Shown here piece by piece: positions 57,576 to 64,000 of a stretch of DNA of 64,000 nucleotides. The DNA is taken from NCBI RefSeq assembly GCF_000272045.2, contig NZ_AJYZ02000042.1, positions 109,671 through 173,670 of the forward strand, given 5' to 3'. The position numbers and the translations under genes were made by a program. The notes under the pieces were generated by a model. It had not been told where the DNA came from. It saw only the letters and a program-made list of their open reading frames with translations, and made no database searches. The first letter of the stretch is position 1. Each line of letters begins with the position of its first letter. The stretch comes from Vibrio crassostreae 9ZC13 (lineage in GTDB: Bacteria > Pseudomonadota > Gammaproteobacteria > Enterobacterales > Vibrionaceae).

Positions 57576-58691
57576 TTGAACGCTAAAAAATCAGTAGGAA
57601 AGCCAGTAGTACAGCTAACTGGCATCAGTAAAAGTTTCGATGGTAAGGAAGTCATCGGCAATCTGGATTTAAACGTAAATCATGGTGAGTTTCTCACGAT
57701 TTTAGGCCCATCAGGTTGTGGTAAAACAACCGTGCTAAGAATGATTGCGGGTTTTGAAACGGCAGATAGTGGTCAAATACTATTAGCTGAACAAAACGTA
57801 ACCCAAGTTCCTGCTGAACAAAGGCATGTAAACACTGTATTCCAAAGCTATGCCCTATTCCCGCATATGACCGTTTTCGACAATGTGGCATTTGGCTTAC
57901 GCATGCAGAAAGTTCCAAACAGCGAGATTGAACCTCGTGTAATGGATGCTTTGAAAATGGTGCGCCTAGAACAAATGGCACAACGAAAGCCACACCAGCT
58001 ATCTGGTGGCCAACAGCAACGTATCGCAATCGCTCGTGCTGTCGTTAATAAGCCTAAAGTTCTTTTGTTGGATGAATCTCTATCTGCTCTGGATTACAAA
58101 CTACGTAAACAGATGCAAATCGAGCTGAAACAATTACAACGCCAACTTGGTATCACGTTCATTTTTGTAACGCATGACCAAGAAGAGGCGCTGTCTATGT
58201 CTGACCGTATTATTGTTATGCGTGATGGCGTGATTGAACAAGACGGAACACCAAGAGAGATCTACGAAGAGCCTAAGAACCTATTTGTAGCGCGTTTCAT
58301 TGGTGAAATTAACGTATTCGAAGCGACAGCGAAATCTCGTCAAGATTCAAAACGCATTGTTGCGACAATCGAAGGTGAAGAGTCCATTATCTATCACGAT
58401 AAAGACGTAACACCGGGTCAAAAACTGCAAGTATTGCTTCGCCCTGAAGATCTTCGAATCGAAGAAATTAAAGAGTCAGAGCAACGCGGTATTGTTGGCC
58501 ACATTGTCGAGCGAACCTATAAAGGCATGACATTAGATTCAGTCGTAGAACTTGAATCTGGTATGCGTGTCATGGTTAGCGAATTCTTCAACGAAGATGA
58601 CCCTGATGTTGATCACTCACTGGGCCAAAAAGTTGCAGTAACTTGGGTTGAGAGCTGGGAAGTGGTATTAGAAGATGAGCAAGAAGTTTAA
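57576..58691 (+). CDS. potA: Spermidine/putrescine import ATPase PotA
   Basis: PotA powers the PotBC polyamine importer. In 371 residues are Walker A GPSGCGKTT (44-52), the signature LSGGQQQRIAIARA, Walker B VLLLDESLSALD, the switch His in FVTHDQEEALSMSD and a C-terminal TOBE domain (from about 285). The frame starts with TTG behind GGTGGAG; no closer ATG exists before the ATPase fold. It overlaps potB by 17 bp. Confidence 0.95.
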   Translation: MNAKKSVGKPVVQLTGISKSFDGKEVIGNLDLNVNHGEFLTILGPSGCGKTTVLRMIAGFETADSGQILLAEQNVTQVPAEQRHVNTVFQSYALFPHMTVFDNVAFGLRMQKVPNSEIEPRVMDALKMVRLEQMAQRKPHQLSGGQQQRIAIARAVVNKPKVLLLDESLSALDYKLRKQMQIELKQLQRQLGITFIFVTHDQEEALSMSDRIIVMRDGVIEQDGTPREIYEEPKNLFVARFIGEINVFEATAKSRQDSKRIVATIEGEESIIYHDKDVTPGQKLQVLLRPEDLRIEEIKESEQRGIVGHIVERTYKGMTLDSVVELESGMRVMVSEFFNEDDPDVDHSLGQKVAVTWVESWEVVLEDEQEV

Positions 58692-59532
58692 TTTACAAAA
58701 CGCAATTGTTGCTTTAATCACAGGTTGGTTAGTGTTGTTCGTGATGATTCCAAACATCATGATCATTGGTACTAGCTTCTTAACTCGTGATGAAGCGAAC
58801 TTGATCGAGATGACCTTCACTCTCGATAACTACGTGCGTTTGGCTGACCCGCTGTATTTTAAAGTGTTGATGCACTCTTTCTATATGGCAATTGTCGCAA
58901 CCCTACTTTGTTTGATTATTGGTTACCCATTCGCTTACATCGTGGCAAAAATGCCGGCGAAGTGGCGTCCAATCATGTTGTTCCTAGTGATAGTACCATT
59001 CTGGACGAACTCTTTGATTCGTACATACGGATTAAAAATTGTACTGGGTACGCAAGGTGTCTTGAACAAAAGCTTGTTAGCGTTAGATATCATTGATAAA
59101 CCGCTACGTATCATGTACTCAGAAACCGCAGTAATGATCGGTTTAGTGTACATCCTACTTCCGTTTATGATTCTGCCGCTGTATTCAGCGATTGAAAAAC
59201 TGGACGATACGTATTTAGAAGCGGCTAAAGATTTAGGTGCGAACAAACTGCAAACGCTATTGAAAGTGGTACTACCACTAACAATGCCGGGCATTATTGG
59301 CGGCTGTTTGTTAGTGCTACTGCCAGCGTTAGGTATGTTCTACATCTCTGACCTATTAGGCGGAGCTAAGAACCTATTGATTGGTAACGTGATTAAGAGC
59401 CAAGTGCTCAACGCTCGAGACTGGCCGTTTGGCGCAGCGACGAGTATCGCACTGACCATGGCAATGGCTGTGATGCTGTATGCCTACTACCGAGCAGGTA
59501 AGCTATTGAACAAGAAAGTGGAGCTAGACTAA
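58675..59532 (+). CDS. potB: Spermidine/putrescine permease PotB
   Basis: A 285-residue permease with six membrane helices and the EAA loop that contacts the ATPase (YLEAAKDLGANKLQTLLKVV, about 182-201). It pairs with PotC in the inner membrane. It overlaps potA by 17 bp and shares its stop with the potC start (TAATG), so translation is coupled throughout. Confidence 0.95.
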   Translation: MSKKFNLQNAIVALITGWLVLFVMIPNIMIIGTSFLTRDEANLIEMTFTLDNYVRLADPLYFKVLMHSFYMAIVATLLCLIIGYPFAYIVAKMPAKWRPIMLFLVIVPFWTNSLIRTYGLKIVLGTQGVLNKSLLALDIIDKPLRIMYSETAVMIGLVYILLPFMILPLYSAIEKLDDTYLEAAKDLGANKLQTLLKVVLPLTMPGIIGGCLLVLLPALGMFYISDLLGGAKNLLIGNVIKSQVLNARDWPFGAATSIALTMAMAVMLYAYYRAGKLLNKKVELD

Positions 59533-60302
59533 TGGGGCGCACAGTTAAGTTCAGCTTTATGGCGCTGGTATACGCCTTTCTATACCTACCTATTATCGTA
59601 TTGATCGCTAACTCGTTTAATGCCAATAAGTTTGGTATGAAATGGGGTGGCTTCACCACTAAATGGTATGACGCGCTTATTAACAACGACAGCCTAATGC
59701 AGGCTGCGTGGCACTCGATCAACGTAGCGGTGTTCTCAGCAACAGCCGCAACGATTGTCGGGAGCCTTACAGCAGTAGCCCTATTCCGTTACCAATTTAA
59801 AGGTAAAGGCATCGTAAATGGCATGCTGTTCATCGTAATGATGTCTCCAGATATCGTAATGGCGATTTCGCTTCTTGCGCTATTCTTGGTAATGGGTGTT
59901 CAACTTGGGTTCTTTACCCTACTTGCTGCTCACATTACCTTCTGTCTACCGTTTGTTGTAGTAACGGTATACAGTCGCTTGAATGGCTTTGATGTGAAGA
60001 TGCTAGAAGCAGCAAAAGACTTAGGTGCAAGTGAATGGACGATTCTAAAACAGATCATTCTGCCTCTTGCTAAGCCCGCGGTTGCTGCGGGTTGGTTATT
60101 GAGCTTCACTCTGTCTTTGGACGATGTAATCATTAGCTCTTTCGTAACCGGCCCAACGTATGAAATCTTACCACTGAAGATTTACTCAATGGTTAAAGTG
60201 GGTATCTCTCCTGAGGTAAACGCCCTAGCAACAGTGATGTTAGTGGTGTCGTTAATACTGGTGATCATTTCTCAGTCATTAGCGAGAGAAAAAATCAAGT
60301 AA
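59532..60302 (+). CDS. potC: Spermidine/putrescine permease PotC
   Basis: The second permease, 256 residues, with six hydrophobic segments and the EAA loop MLEAAKDLGASEWTILKQII (about 157-176). It completes the PotABC translocator. A terminator hairpin stands between potC and the first potD gene, so binding-protein expression can differ from that of the translocator. Confidence 0.95.
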   Translation: MGRTVKFSFMALVYAFLYLPIIVLIANSFNANKFGMKWGGFTTKWYDALINNDSLMQAAWHSINVAVFSATAATIVGSLTAVALFRYQFKGKGIVNGMLFIVMMSPDIVMAISLLALFLVMGVQLGFFTLLAAHITFCLPFVVVTVYSRLNGFDVKMLEAAKDLGASEWTILKQIILPLAKPAVAAGWLLSFTLSLDDVIISSFVTGPTYEILPLKIYSMVKVGISPEVNALATVMLVVSLILVIISQSLAREKIK

Positions 60303-60378
60303 GTCTCCTACTCTATATAGAGACTGGCTTGATTAAGAAGTTAAGAGACTTCAAGTTCAAAAAAAGTGTTAATCATAA

Positions 60379-60407
60379 ACAGAATGGTAAATTGCCATTC
60401 TGTTTTT
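60379..60407 (+). terminator. Terminator or attenuator between potC and potD
   Basis: Stem ACAGAATGG / CCATTCTGT with a 7-nt loop and five T. It precedes the binding-protein gene by 45 bp, so transcripts from potA are likely partly stopped here. Confidence 0.8.
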
Positions 60408-60451
60408 CTATCTACTGCCTTCGGGCAACGTTTAGTTTGGAGCTAACGTCA

Positions 60452-61486
60452 ATGAAAAAATGGGCTACTCTATTAGCTGGTAGTGCATGTGCGCTTTCAA
60501 TGTTATCTGCACCATCATTTGCAAAAGATAACAAAGAATTGGTATTCATGAATTGGGGACCTTACATCAACAGTGAGATTCTAGAACAGTTCACTGATGA
60601 AACTGGTATCAAGGTGATCTACTCGACTTACGAGTCGAACGAAACCCTGTACGCAAAGCTAAAAACACACAACAAAGGCTATGACCTAGTTGTGCCGTCG
60701 ACTTACTTCGTATCTAAGATGCGTGACGAAGGTATGCTACAAAAGATCGACAAAACTAAGCTGAACAACTTCAAGAATCTAGATACTAACTATCTAGATA
60801 AGCCGTACGACCCAAGCAACGACTACTCTATTCCACACGTAGTTGCGATCACAGGTCTTGCTGTTAACACTGACATGTACGATCCAGAAGATTTCCAAAG
60901 CTGGGCTGATCTATGGAAGCCAGAGCTTGAAGGTCAACTGATGCTGATGGACGACACTCGTGAAGTGTTCCACATCGCACTGCGTAAGTTAGGTTACTCT
61001 GGTAACACAACCAACGAAAAAGAGATCGACGAAGCGTACGCTGAGCTACAAAAGCTTATGCCAAACGTTCTAGTATTTAACTCAGACAACCCAGGCGCGC
61101 CTTACATGTCTGGTGAAGTGGGTCTTGGTATGCTGTGGAACGGTTCTGCTGCTGCAGCGCAAAACGAAGGTCTACCAATCAAACTGGTTTTCCCTAAAGA
61201 AGGCGGTATCGGTTGGGTTGATAACTTTGCGATTAGCTCTGGTGCGGTAAACGTAGAAGCAGCTCATAAGATGATTGATTTCCTACTTCGCCCTGAAATT
61301 GCTGAGCAAATTTCTCGTGACACAGGCTACCTAACGGCCGTTAAAGCGTCTAACGAGAAGTTCAAAGATAGCCCTGCGCTATTCCCATCGCAAGAAGACC
61401 TTGATCGTGTTGAATGGCAAGCTGCGGTTGGCGATAAGACAGTGAAGTACGAAGATTACTTCATGAAACTTAAAGCAGGTCAGTAA
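60452..61486 (+). CDS. potD: Polyamine-binding protein, first of two (PotD2-like)
   Basis: A periplasmic solute-binding protein of 344 residues with signal peptide MKKWATLLAGSACALSMLSA. The PotD fold is recognisable from KELVFMNWGPYINSEIL and the conserved YDLVVPSTYFVSKMRDEGML block. ATG 60452 sits behind GGAG; the longer frame runs through the terminator hairpin and is rejected. In V. cholerae two potD genes follow potC; the first is called potD2 (VC1425) and by my recollection has no strong biofilm role. Ligand preference cannot be read off directly. In the binding-site region it has HVVAITGLAVNTD where the second copy has YIWGATGIGINSD. Confidence 0.93.
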   Translation: MKKWATLLAGSACALSMLSAPSFAKDNKELVFMNWGPYINSEILEQFTDETGIKVIYSTYESNETLYAKLKTHNKGYDLVVPSTYFVSKMRDEGMLQKIDKTKLNNFKNLDTNYLDKPYDPSNDYSIPHVVAITGLAVNTDMYDPEDFQSWADLWKPELEGQLMLMDDTREVFHIALRKLGYSGNTTNEKEIDEAYAELQKLMPNVLVFNSDNPGAPYMSGEVGLGMLWNGSAAAAQNEGLPIKLVFPKEGGIGWVDNFAISSGAVNVEAAHKMIDFLLRPEIAEQISRDTGYLTAVKASNEKFKDSPALFPSQEDLDRVEWQAAVGDKTVKYEDYFMKLKAGQ

Positions 61487-61576
61487 TTTAGCTTATTATC
61501 TAACTGTGGCTAAGTAACCAGTTTACTTAACAGGTCAACGTAGATAATCAATAAGTTAAAAATAAGAATATCAATG

Positions 61577-61605
61577 AATAGGCAGCTTAGGCTGCCTATT
61601 TTATT
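61577..61605 (+). terminator. Terminator between the two potD genes
   Basis: A 10-bp stem AATAGGCAGC / GCTGCCTATT with loop TTAG and a T-rich exit, 90 bp after the first potD stop. Confidence 0.85.
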
Positions 61606-61696
61606 ATATCGCTGCTATAATATATCGCGATTTTTCGAAATCCTTTACCTTGGGTTCACTACCCAGCTCCAAATCAAACAAATGAACGGAACAGTA

Positions 61697-62734
61697 ATGA
61701 AAAAAACACTGTATACCGGCGCATTGTGTGCTGCTACTTTACTTTCTACACCCTCTTTCGCAGCTGACCAAGAACTGTATTTTTACAACTGGTCTGAATA
61801 TATTCCAAATGAAGTACTAGAAGACTTCACAGAAGAGACGGGCATTAAAGTCTACTACTCAACTTATGAGTCTAACGAAAGCATGTACGCTAAGTTAAAA
61901 ACTCAAGGTACGGGTTACGACTTAGTGGTTCCTTCTACTTACTTCGTTTCTAAGATGCGTAAAGAAGGCATGCTTCAAGAGCTTGATAAAACCAAGCTAA
62001 GCCACTTTGCAGATTTGGATCCAAATTACTTAGATAAGCCATTTGACCCAAATAACAACTACTCAATCCCATACATCTGGGGTGCGACGGGTATTGGTAT
62101 CAACTCAGACATGCTAGACAAGTCTTCAGTTAAAAACTGGGGCGATCTGTGGGATACGCAGTGGGAAGGTCAACTGATGATGATGGATGACTCTCGTGAG
62201 GTTTTCCATATCGCTCTATCTAAACTGGGCTACTCTCCAAACACGACTAACCCTGAAGAAATCAAAGAAGCCTACGAAGAACTTCGTAAGCTAATGCCAA
62301 ACGTATTGGTATTTAACTCAGATTTCCCAGCGAACCCTTACCTAGCAGGTGAAGTGTCTCTTGGTATGCTTTGGAATGGTTCTGCTTACATGGCACGCCA
62401 AGAAGGCGCAACGATTGACATTATCTGGCCAGAAAAAGGCGCTATCTTCTGGATGGACAGCCTAGCAATTCCAGCAGGCGCTAAGAACACTGAAGCGGCT
62501 CATAAGATGATCGACTTCCTTCTTCGCCCAGAGAACGCTGCGAAAATTGCTCTAGAGATCGGTTACCCGACACCAGTTAAAACCGCTTACCCTCTTCTTC
62601 CTAAAGAATTTGCTGAAGACAAGAACGTTTTCCCACCACAATCAGTGATGGATAACGGTGTGTGGCAAGATGAAGTTGGTGAAGCGAGCGTTATTTATGA
62701 CGAGTACTTCCAAAAACTTAAAGTAAACAACTAA
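61697..62734 (+). CDS. potD: Polyamine-binding protein, second of two (PotD1-like)
   Basis: A 345-residue paralogue of the preceding gene with signal peptide MKKTLYTGALCAATLLSTPSFA. The pair are clearly tandem duplicates, sharing for example FTEETGIKVYYSTYESNE-type blocks and HKMIDFLLRPE. Its position matches V. cholerae potD1 (VC1424), the spermidine/norspermidine-binding protein that affects biofilm formation. An ATG at 61682 is an alternative start. The Trp-containing block YIWGATGIGINS, and differences near FWMDSLAIPAG, suggest a binding pocket unlike that of the first copy. Confidence 0.93.
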   Translation: MKKTLYTGALCAATLLSTPSFAADQELYFYNWSEYIPNEVLEDFTEETGIKVYYSTYESNESMYAKLKTQGTGYDLVVPSTYFVSKMRKEGMLQELDKTKLSHFADLDPNYLDKPFDPNNNYSIPYIWGATGIGINSDMLDKSSVKNWGDLWDTQWEGQLMMMDDSREVFHIALSKLGYSPNTTNPEEIKEAYEELRKLMPNVLVFNSDFPANPYLAGEVSLGMLWNGSAYMARQEGATIDIIWPEKGAIFWMDSLAIPAGAKNTEAAHKMIDFLLRPENAAKIALEIGYPTPVKTAYPLLPKEFAEDKNVFPPQSVMDNGVWQDEVGEASVIYDEYFQKLKVNN

Positions 62735-62760
62735 GTTATTGTTAGTTAAGAAGTTAAGTA

Positions 62761-62790
62761 AATAAAGCGGCGTAAGCCGCTTTATTTTTT
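62761..62790 (+). terminator. Terminator of the potABCDD cluster
   Basis: Stem AATAAAGCGGC / GCCGCTTTATT with a GTAA loop and a T-run. Confidence 0.9.
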
Positions 62791-62828
62791 CAGATTCAGA
62801 AACTGATGTGTGTTATTAAAGACAAGGC

Positions 62829-63563
62829 TTAGGCCGTTAAAGAACCTTTCTCTGTACATAATAACTCGCCAACCAGTTTAGGCACCTCGATACTCGCCTT
62901 GCCGTAGCGCTTCTCTTCAAATTCACTTTCAACCGCACTTGGTTCGAGGTTTATCTCGATAGTATGTGCACCATGCATTTTCGCATCGTGAACAAAGCCT
63001 GCCGCTGGATAAACAACACCTGAAGTTCCGATAGAGATAAACAGATCCGCTTCTTCCAGTGCGGAATAAATGTCGCCCATTCTTAGTGGCATTTCGCCAA
63101 ACCAAACAATATGTGGACGCATTTGTGCAGGGATTTGGCAGCAATGACAAAGTTCACCCGTTTCAATATCGCCTTTGTGCTCTACAACTTGATTGGATTC
63201 ACTGCAACGCGCTTTTAAAAGTTCACCATGCATGTGAATAATGTTGTTGCTACCGCCTCTCTCGTGCAAATTGTCGATGTTTTGAGTAATGATGGTAACT
63301 TTGCCATCAAGCTTGTCTTCGAGCTCTCCTAGCGCCTTGTGGGCTGAATTGGGCTGAATGCTCTCACTTTGCAGGCCGTGACGACGCTTGTTATAGAAGG
63401 CTTGTACCAAGTCAGGATCTTTTGCGAACCCTTCAGGCGTCGCTACATCTTCGATTTTGTGGTTTTCCCATAGCCCGTCTTGTGCTCGGAATGTTTGTAT
63501 CCCCGACTCTGCAGAGATGCCAGCGCCAGTAAGAATTACGATATTTCGATATGGGAAATGCAT
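62829..63563 (-). CDS. cobB: NAD-dependent protein deacylase CobB (sirtuin)
   Basis: CobB removes acetyl and succinyl groups from lysines using NAD. The 244-residue product has the NAD motifs GAGISAESGIQTFR (about 11-24) and TQNIDNLHERGG with the catalytic His in IIHMHGELL. Zinc ligands are partly degenerate (KARCSES, LCHCCQIP). The Tyr and Arg in FYNKRRHGLQ are those of class III sirtuins and predict desuccinylase as well as deacetylase activity. The ATG at 63563 gives the usual short N-terminus; a longer frame from 63605 is rejected. Confidence 0.94.
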   Translation of the reverse strand: MHFPYRNIVILTGAGISAESGIQTFRAQDGLWENHKIEDVATPEGFAKDPDLVQAFYNKRRHGLQSESIQPNSAHKALGELEDKLDGKVTIITQNIDNLHERGGSNNIIHMHGELLKARCSESNQVVEHKGDIETGELCHCCQIPAQMRPHIVWFGEMPLRMGDIYSALEEADLFISIGTSGVVYPAAGFVHDAKMHGAHTIEINLEPSAVESEFEEKRYGKASIEVPKLVGELLCTEKGSLTA

Positions 63564-63742
63564 ATAACGTCCTTTTAGATATGTCACTTTGTAACAGCTT
63601 AGCACTGTTCAAATTCCAACAATAGTTTTGGGGATTAGACCATAGTCTTAGGCAACTGAATTCATTGGCTATTTGTGACATAACTCGCTTGATAGTTGTG
63701 GTTGTTGTTACTCAAATTCTCTGTTTTGCTATCCATAGAAAC

Positions 63743-63766
63743 AAAAAAGCGACCGAAGCCGCTTAG
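63743..63766 (-). terminator. Terminator of the ammonium transporter gene
   Basis: On the minus strand AAGCG pairs with CGCTT around GGCTTCGG, followed by TTTTGTTTC, 54 bp after the stop codon. Confidence 0.7.
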
Positions 63767-63819
63767 TTCTGTTCAACAGTTGTCTACTTGATGTGCTTTA
63801 CCCCACCAAGTGAACAACG

Positions 63820-64000
63820 TTAGTCTTCGTTGATAGAAGAGATCTTATGGATAGAAAGATCCGCACCGTTGAATTCATCTTCTTCACTTAAGCGTAGGCC
63901 TGTTAGTTTGCTCAACACACCGTATACGATTAACGCGCCGACGAAAGCAACAGCAACACCTGCGACTGTACCAATCAACTGAGAAGCAAAGCTCACGCCG
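63820..64000 (-). CDS. amt: Ammonium transporter, C-terminal end (partial)
   Basis: Only the last 59 codons are in the window; the gene continues past the right edge. The translation holds the last membrane helix (SFASQLIGTVAGVAVAFVGA) and a cytoplasmic tail with LRLSEEDEFNGADLSIHKIS, which is the conserved end of AmtB-type channels and the region that contacts the PII protein GlnK. The frame is open to the window edge. Confidence 0.85.
   Translation of the reverse strand, partial: GVSFASQLIGTVAGVAVAFVGALIVYGVLSKLTGLRLSEEDEFNGADLSIHKISSINED

Noticed and set aside
1..64000. CRISPR arrays, tRNA or rRNA genes, integron attC sites
   Set aside because: No regularly spaced repeats, cloverleaf genes, rRNA sequence or attC-type structures were recognised.

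Overview
The window reads as a stretch of the larger chromosome of a Vibrio, most like the Splendidus clade. Gene content, protein similarity as I recall it, and gene order match V. cholerae chromosome 1 around VC1424-VC1504 and, in part, the E. coli blocks yebST/yebR-proQ-prc and pyrD-zapC-rlmL-uup-rmf-fabA-lonH-matP. The species call is inference. The window lies in the replication terminus of that chromosome: it holds a complete 28-bp dif site (40679-40706), the matP gene, and one perfect matS site (48582-48594).

Layout. 1-11.4 kb: an unknown membrane protein, the S1-domain RNA-binding protein CvfB, an intact ISL3-family insertion sequence with 8-bp target duplications, a candidate small RNA whose terminator U-tract was the insertion target, then rsmF, the LetAB lipid-transport pair and an ABC exporter, all leftward. 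11.5-24 kb: msrC, proQ, prc, a duplicated lipocalin-like secreted protein, pepN, a DUF2835 gene under a LexA box, and the giant NAD-glutamate dehydrogenase. 24-36.2 kb: pyrD (with a leader suggesting pyrimidine-sensing start-site switching), zapC, rlmKL, a glutaredoxin-like gene, uup, a GlyGly-CTERM protein, rmf, fabA (with adjacent FadR and FabR operators), lonH and matP. 36.2-44.3 kb: the dif neighbourhood, with small and poorly known genes (DUF3634, a stand-alone TolA-III-like secreted protein, an HDOD protein, DUF2971, a beta-barrel), a gene-poor stretch ending at dif, and a nitric-oxide-sensing FIST protein coupled to a hybrid histidine kinase (NosP/VpsS type). 44.5-53.5 kb: the cbb3 oxidase operon ccoNOQP, its assembly genes fixH-ccoI-ccoS, a SafE-like membrane protein, fnr and uspE. 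53.6-64 kb: ttcA, a secreted DUF2987-type protein, a Bax-like glucosaminidase, a membrane protein, the polyamine importer potABC with two tandem potD genes, cobB, and the 3' end of an ammonium transporter gene.

How the parts work together. Low-oxygen respiration (FNR, cbb3 oxidase and its copper and assembly factors) sits beside an NO-sensing kinase pair. Polyamine import and that kinase pair both feed biofilm control in V. cholerae. The terminus genes (dif, matP, matS, zapC) serve chromosome segregation and division. I did not find a clearly new multi-gene system. The most notable unexplained items are the candidate small RNA at 3757-3904, the LexA-box DUF2835 gene, the TolA-III-like protein close to dif, and the structured gene-poor flank of dif. 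No tRNA, rRNA or CRISPR array was seen.
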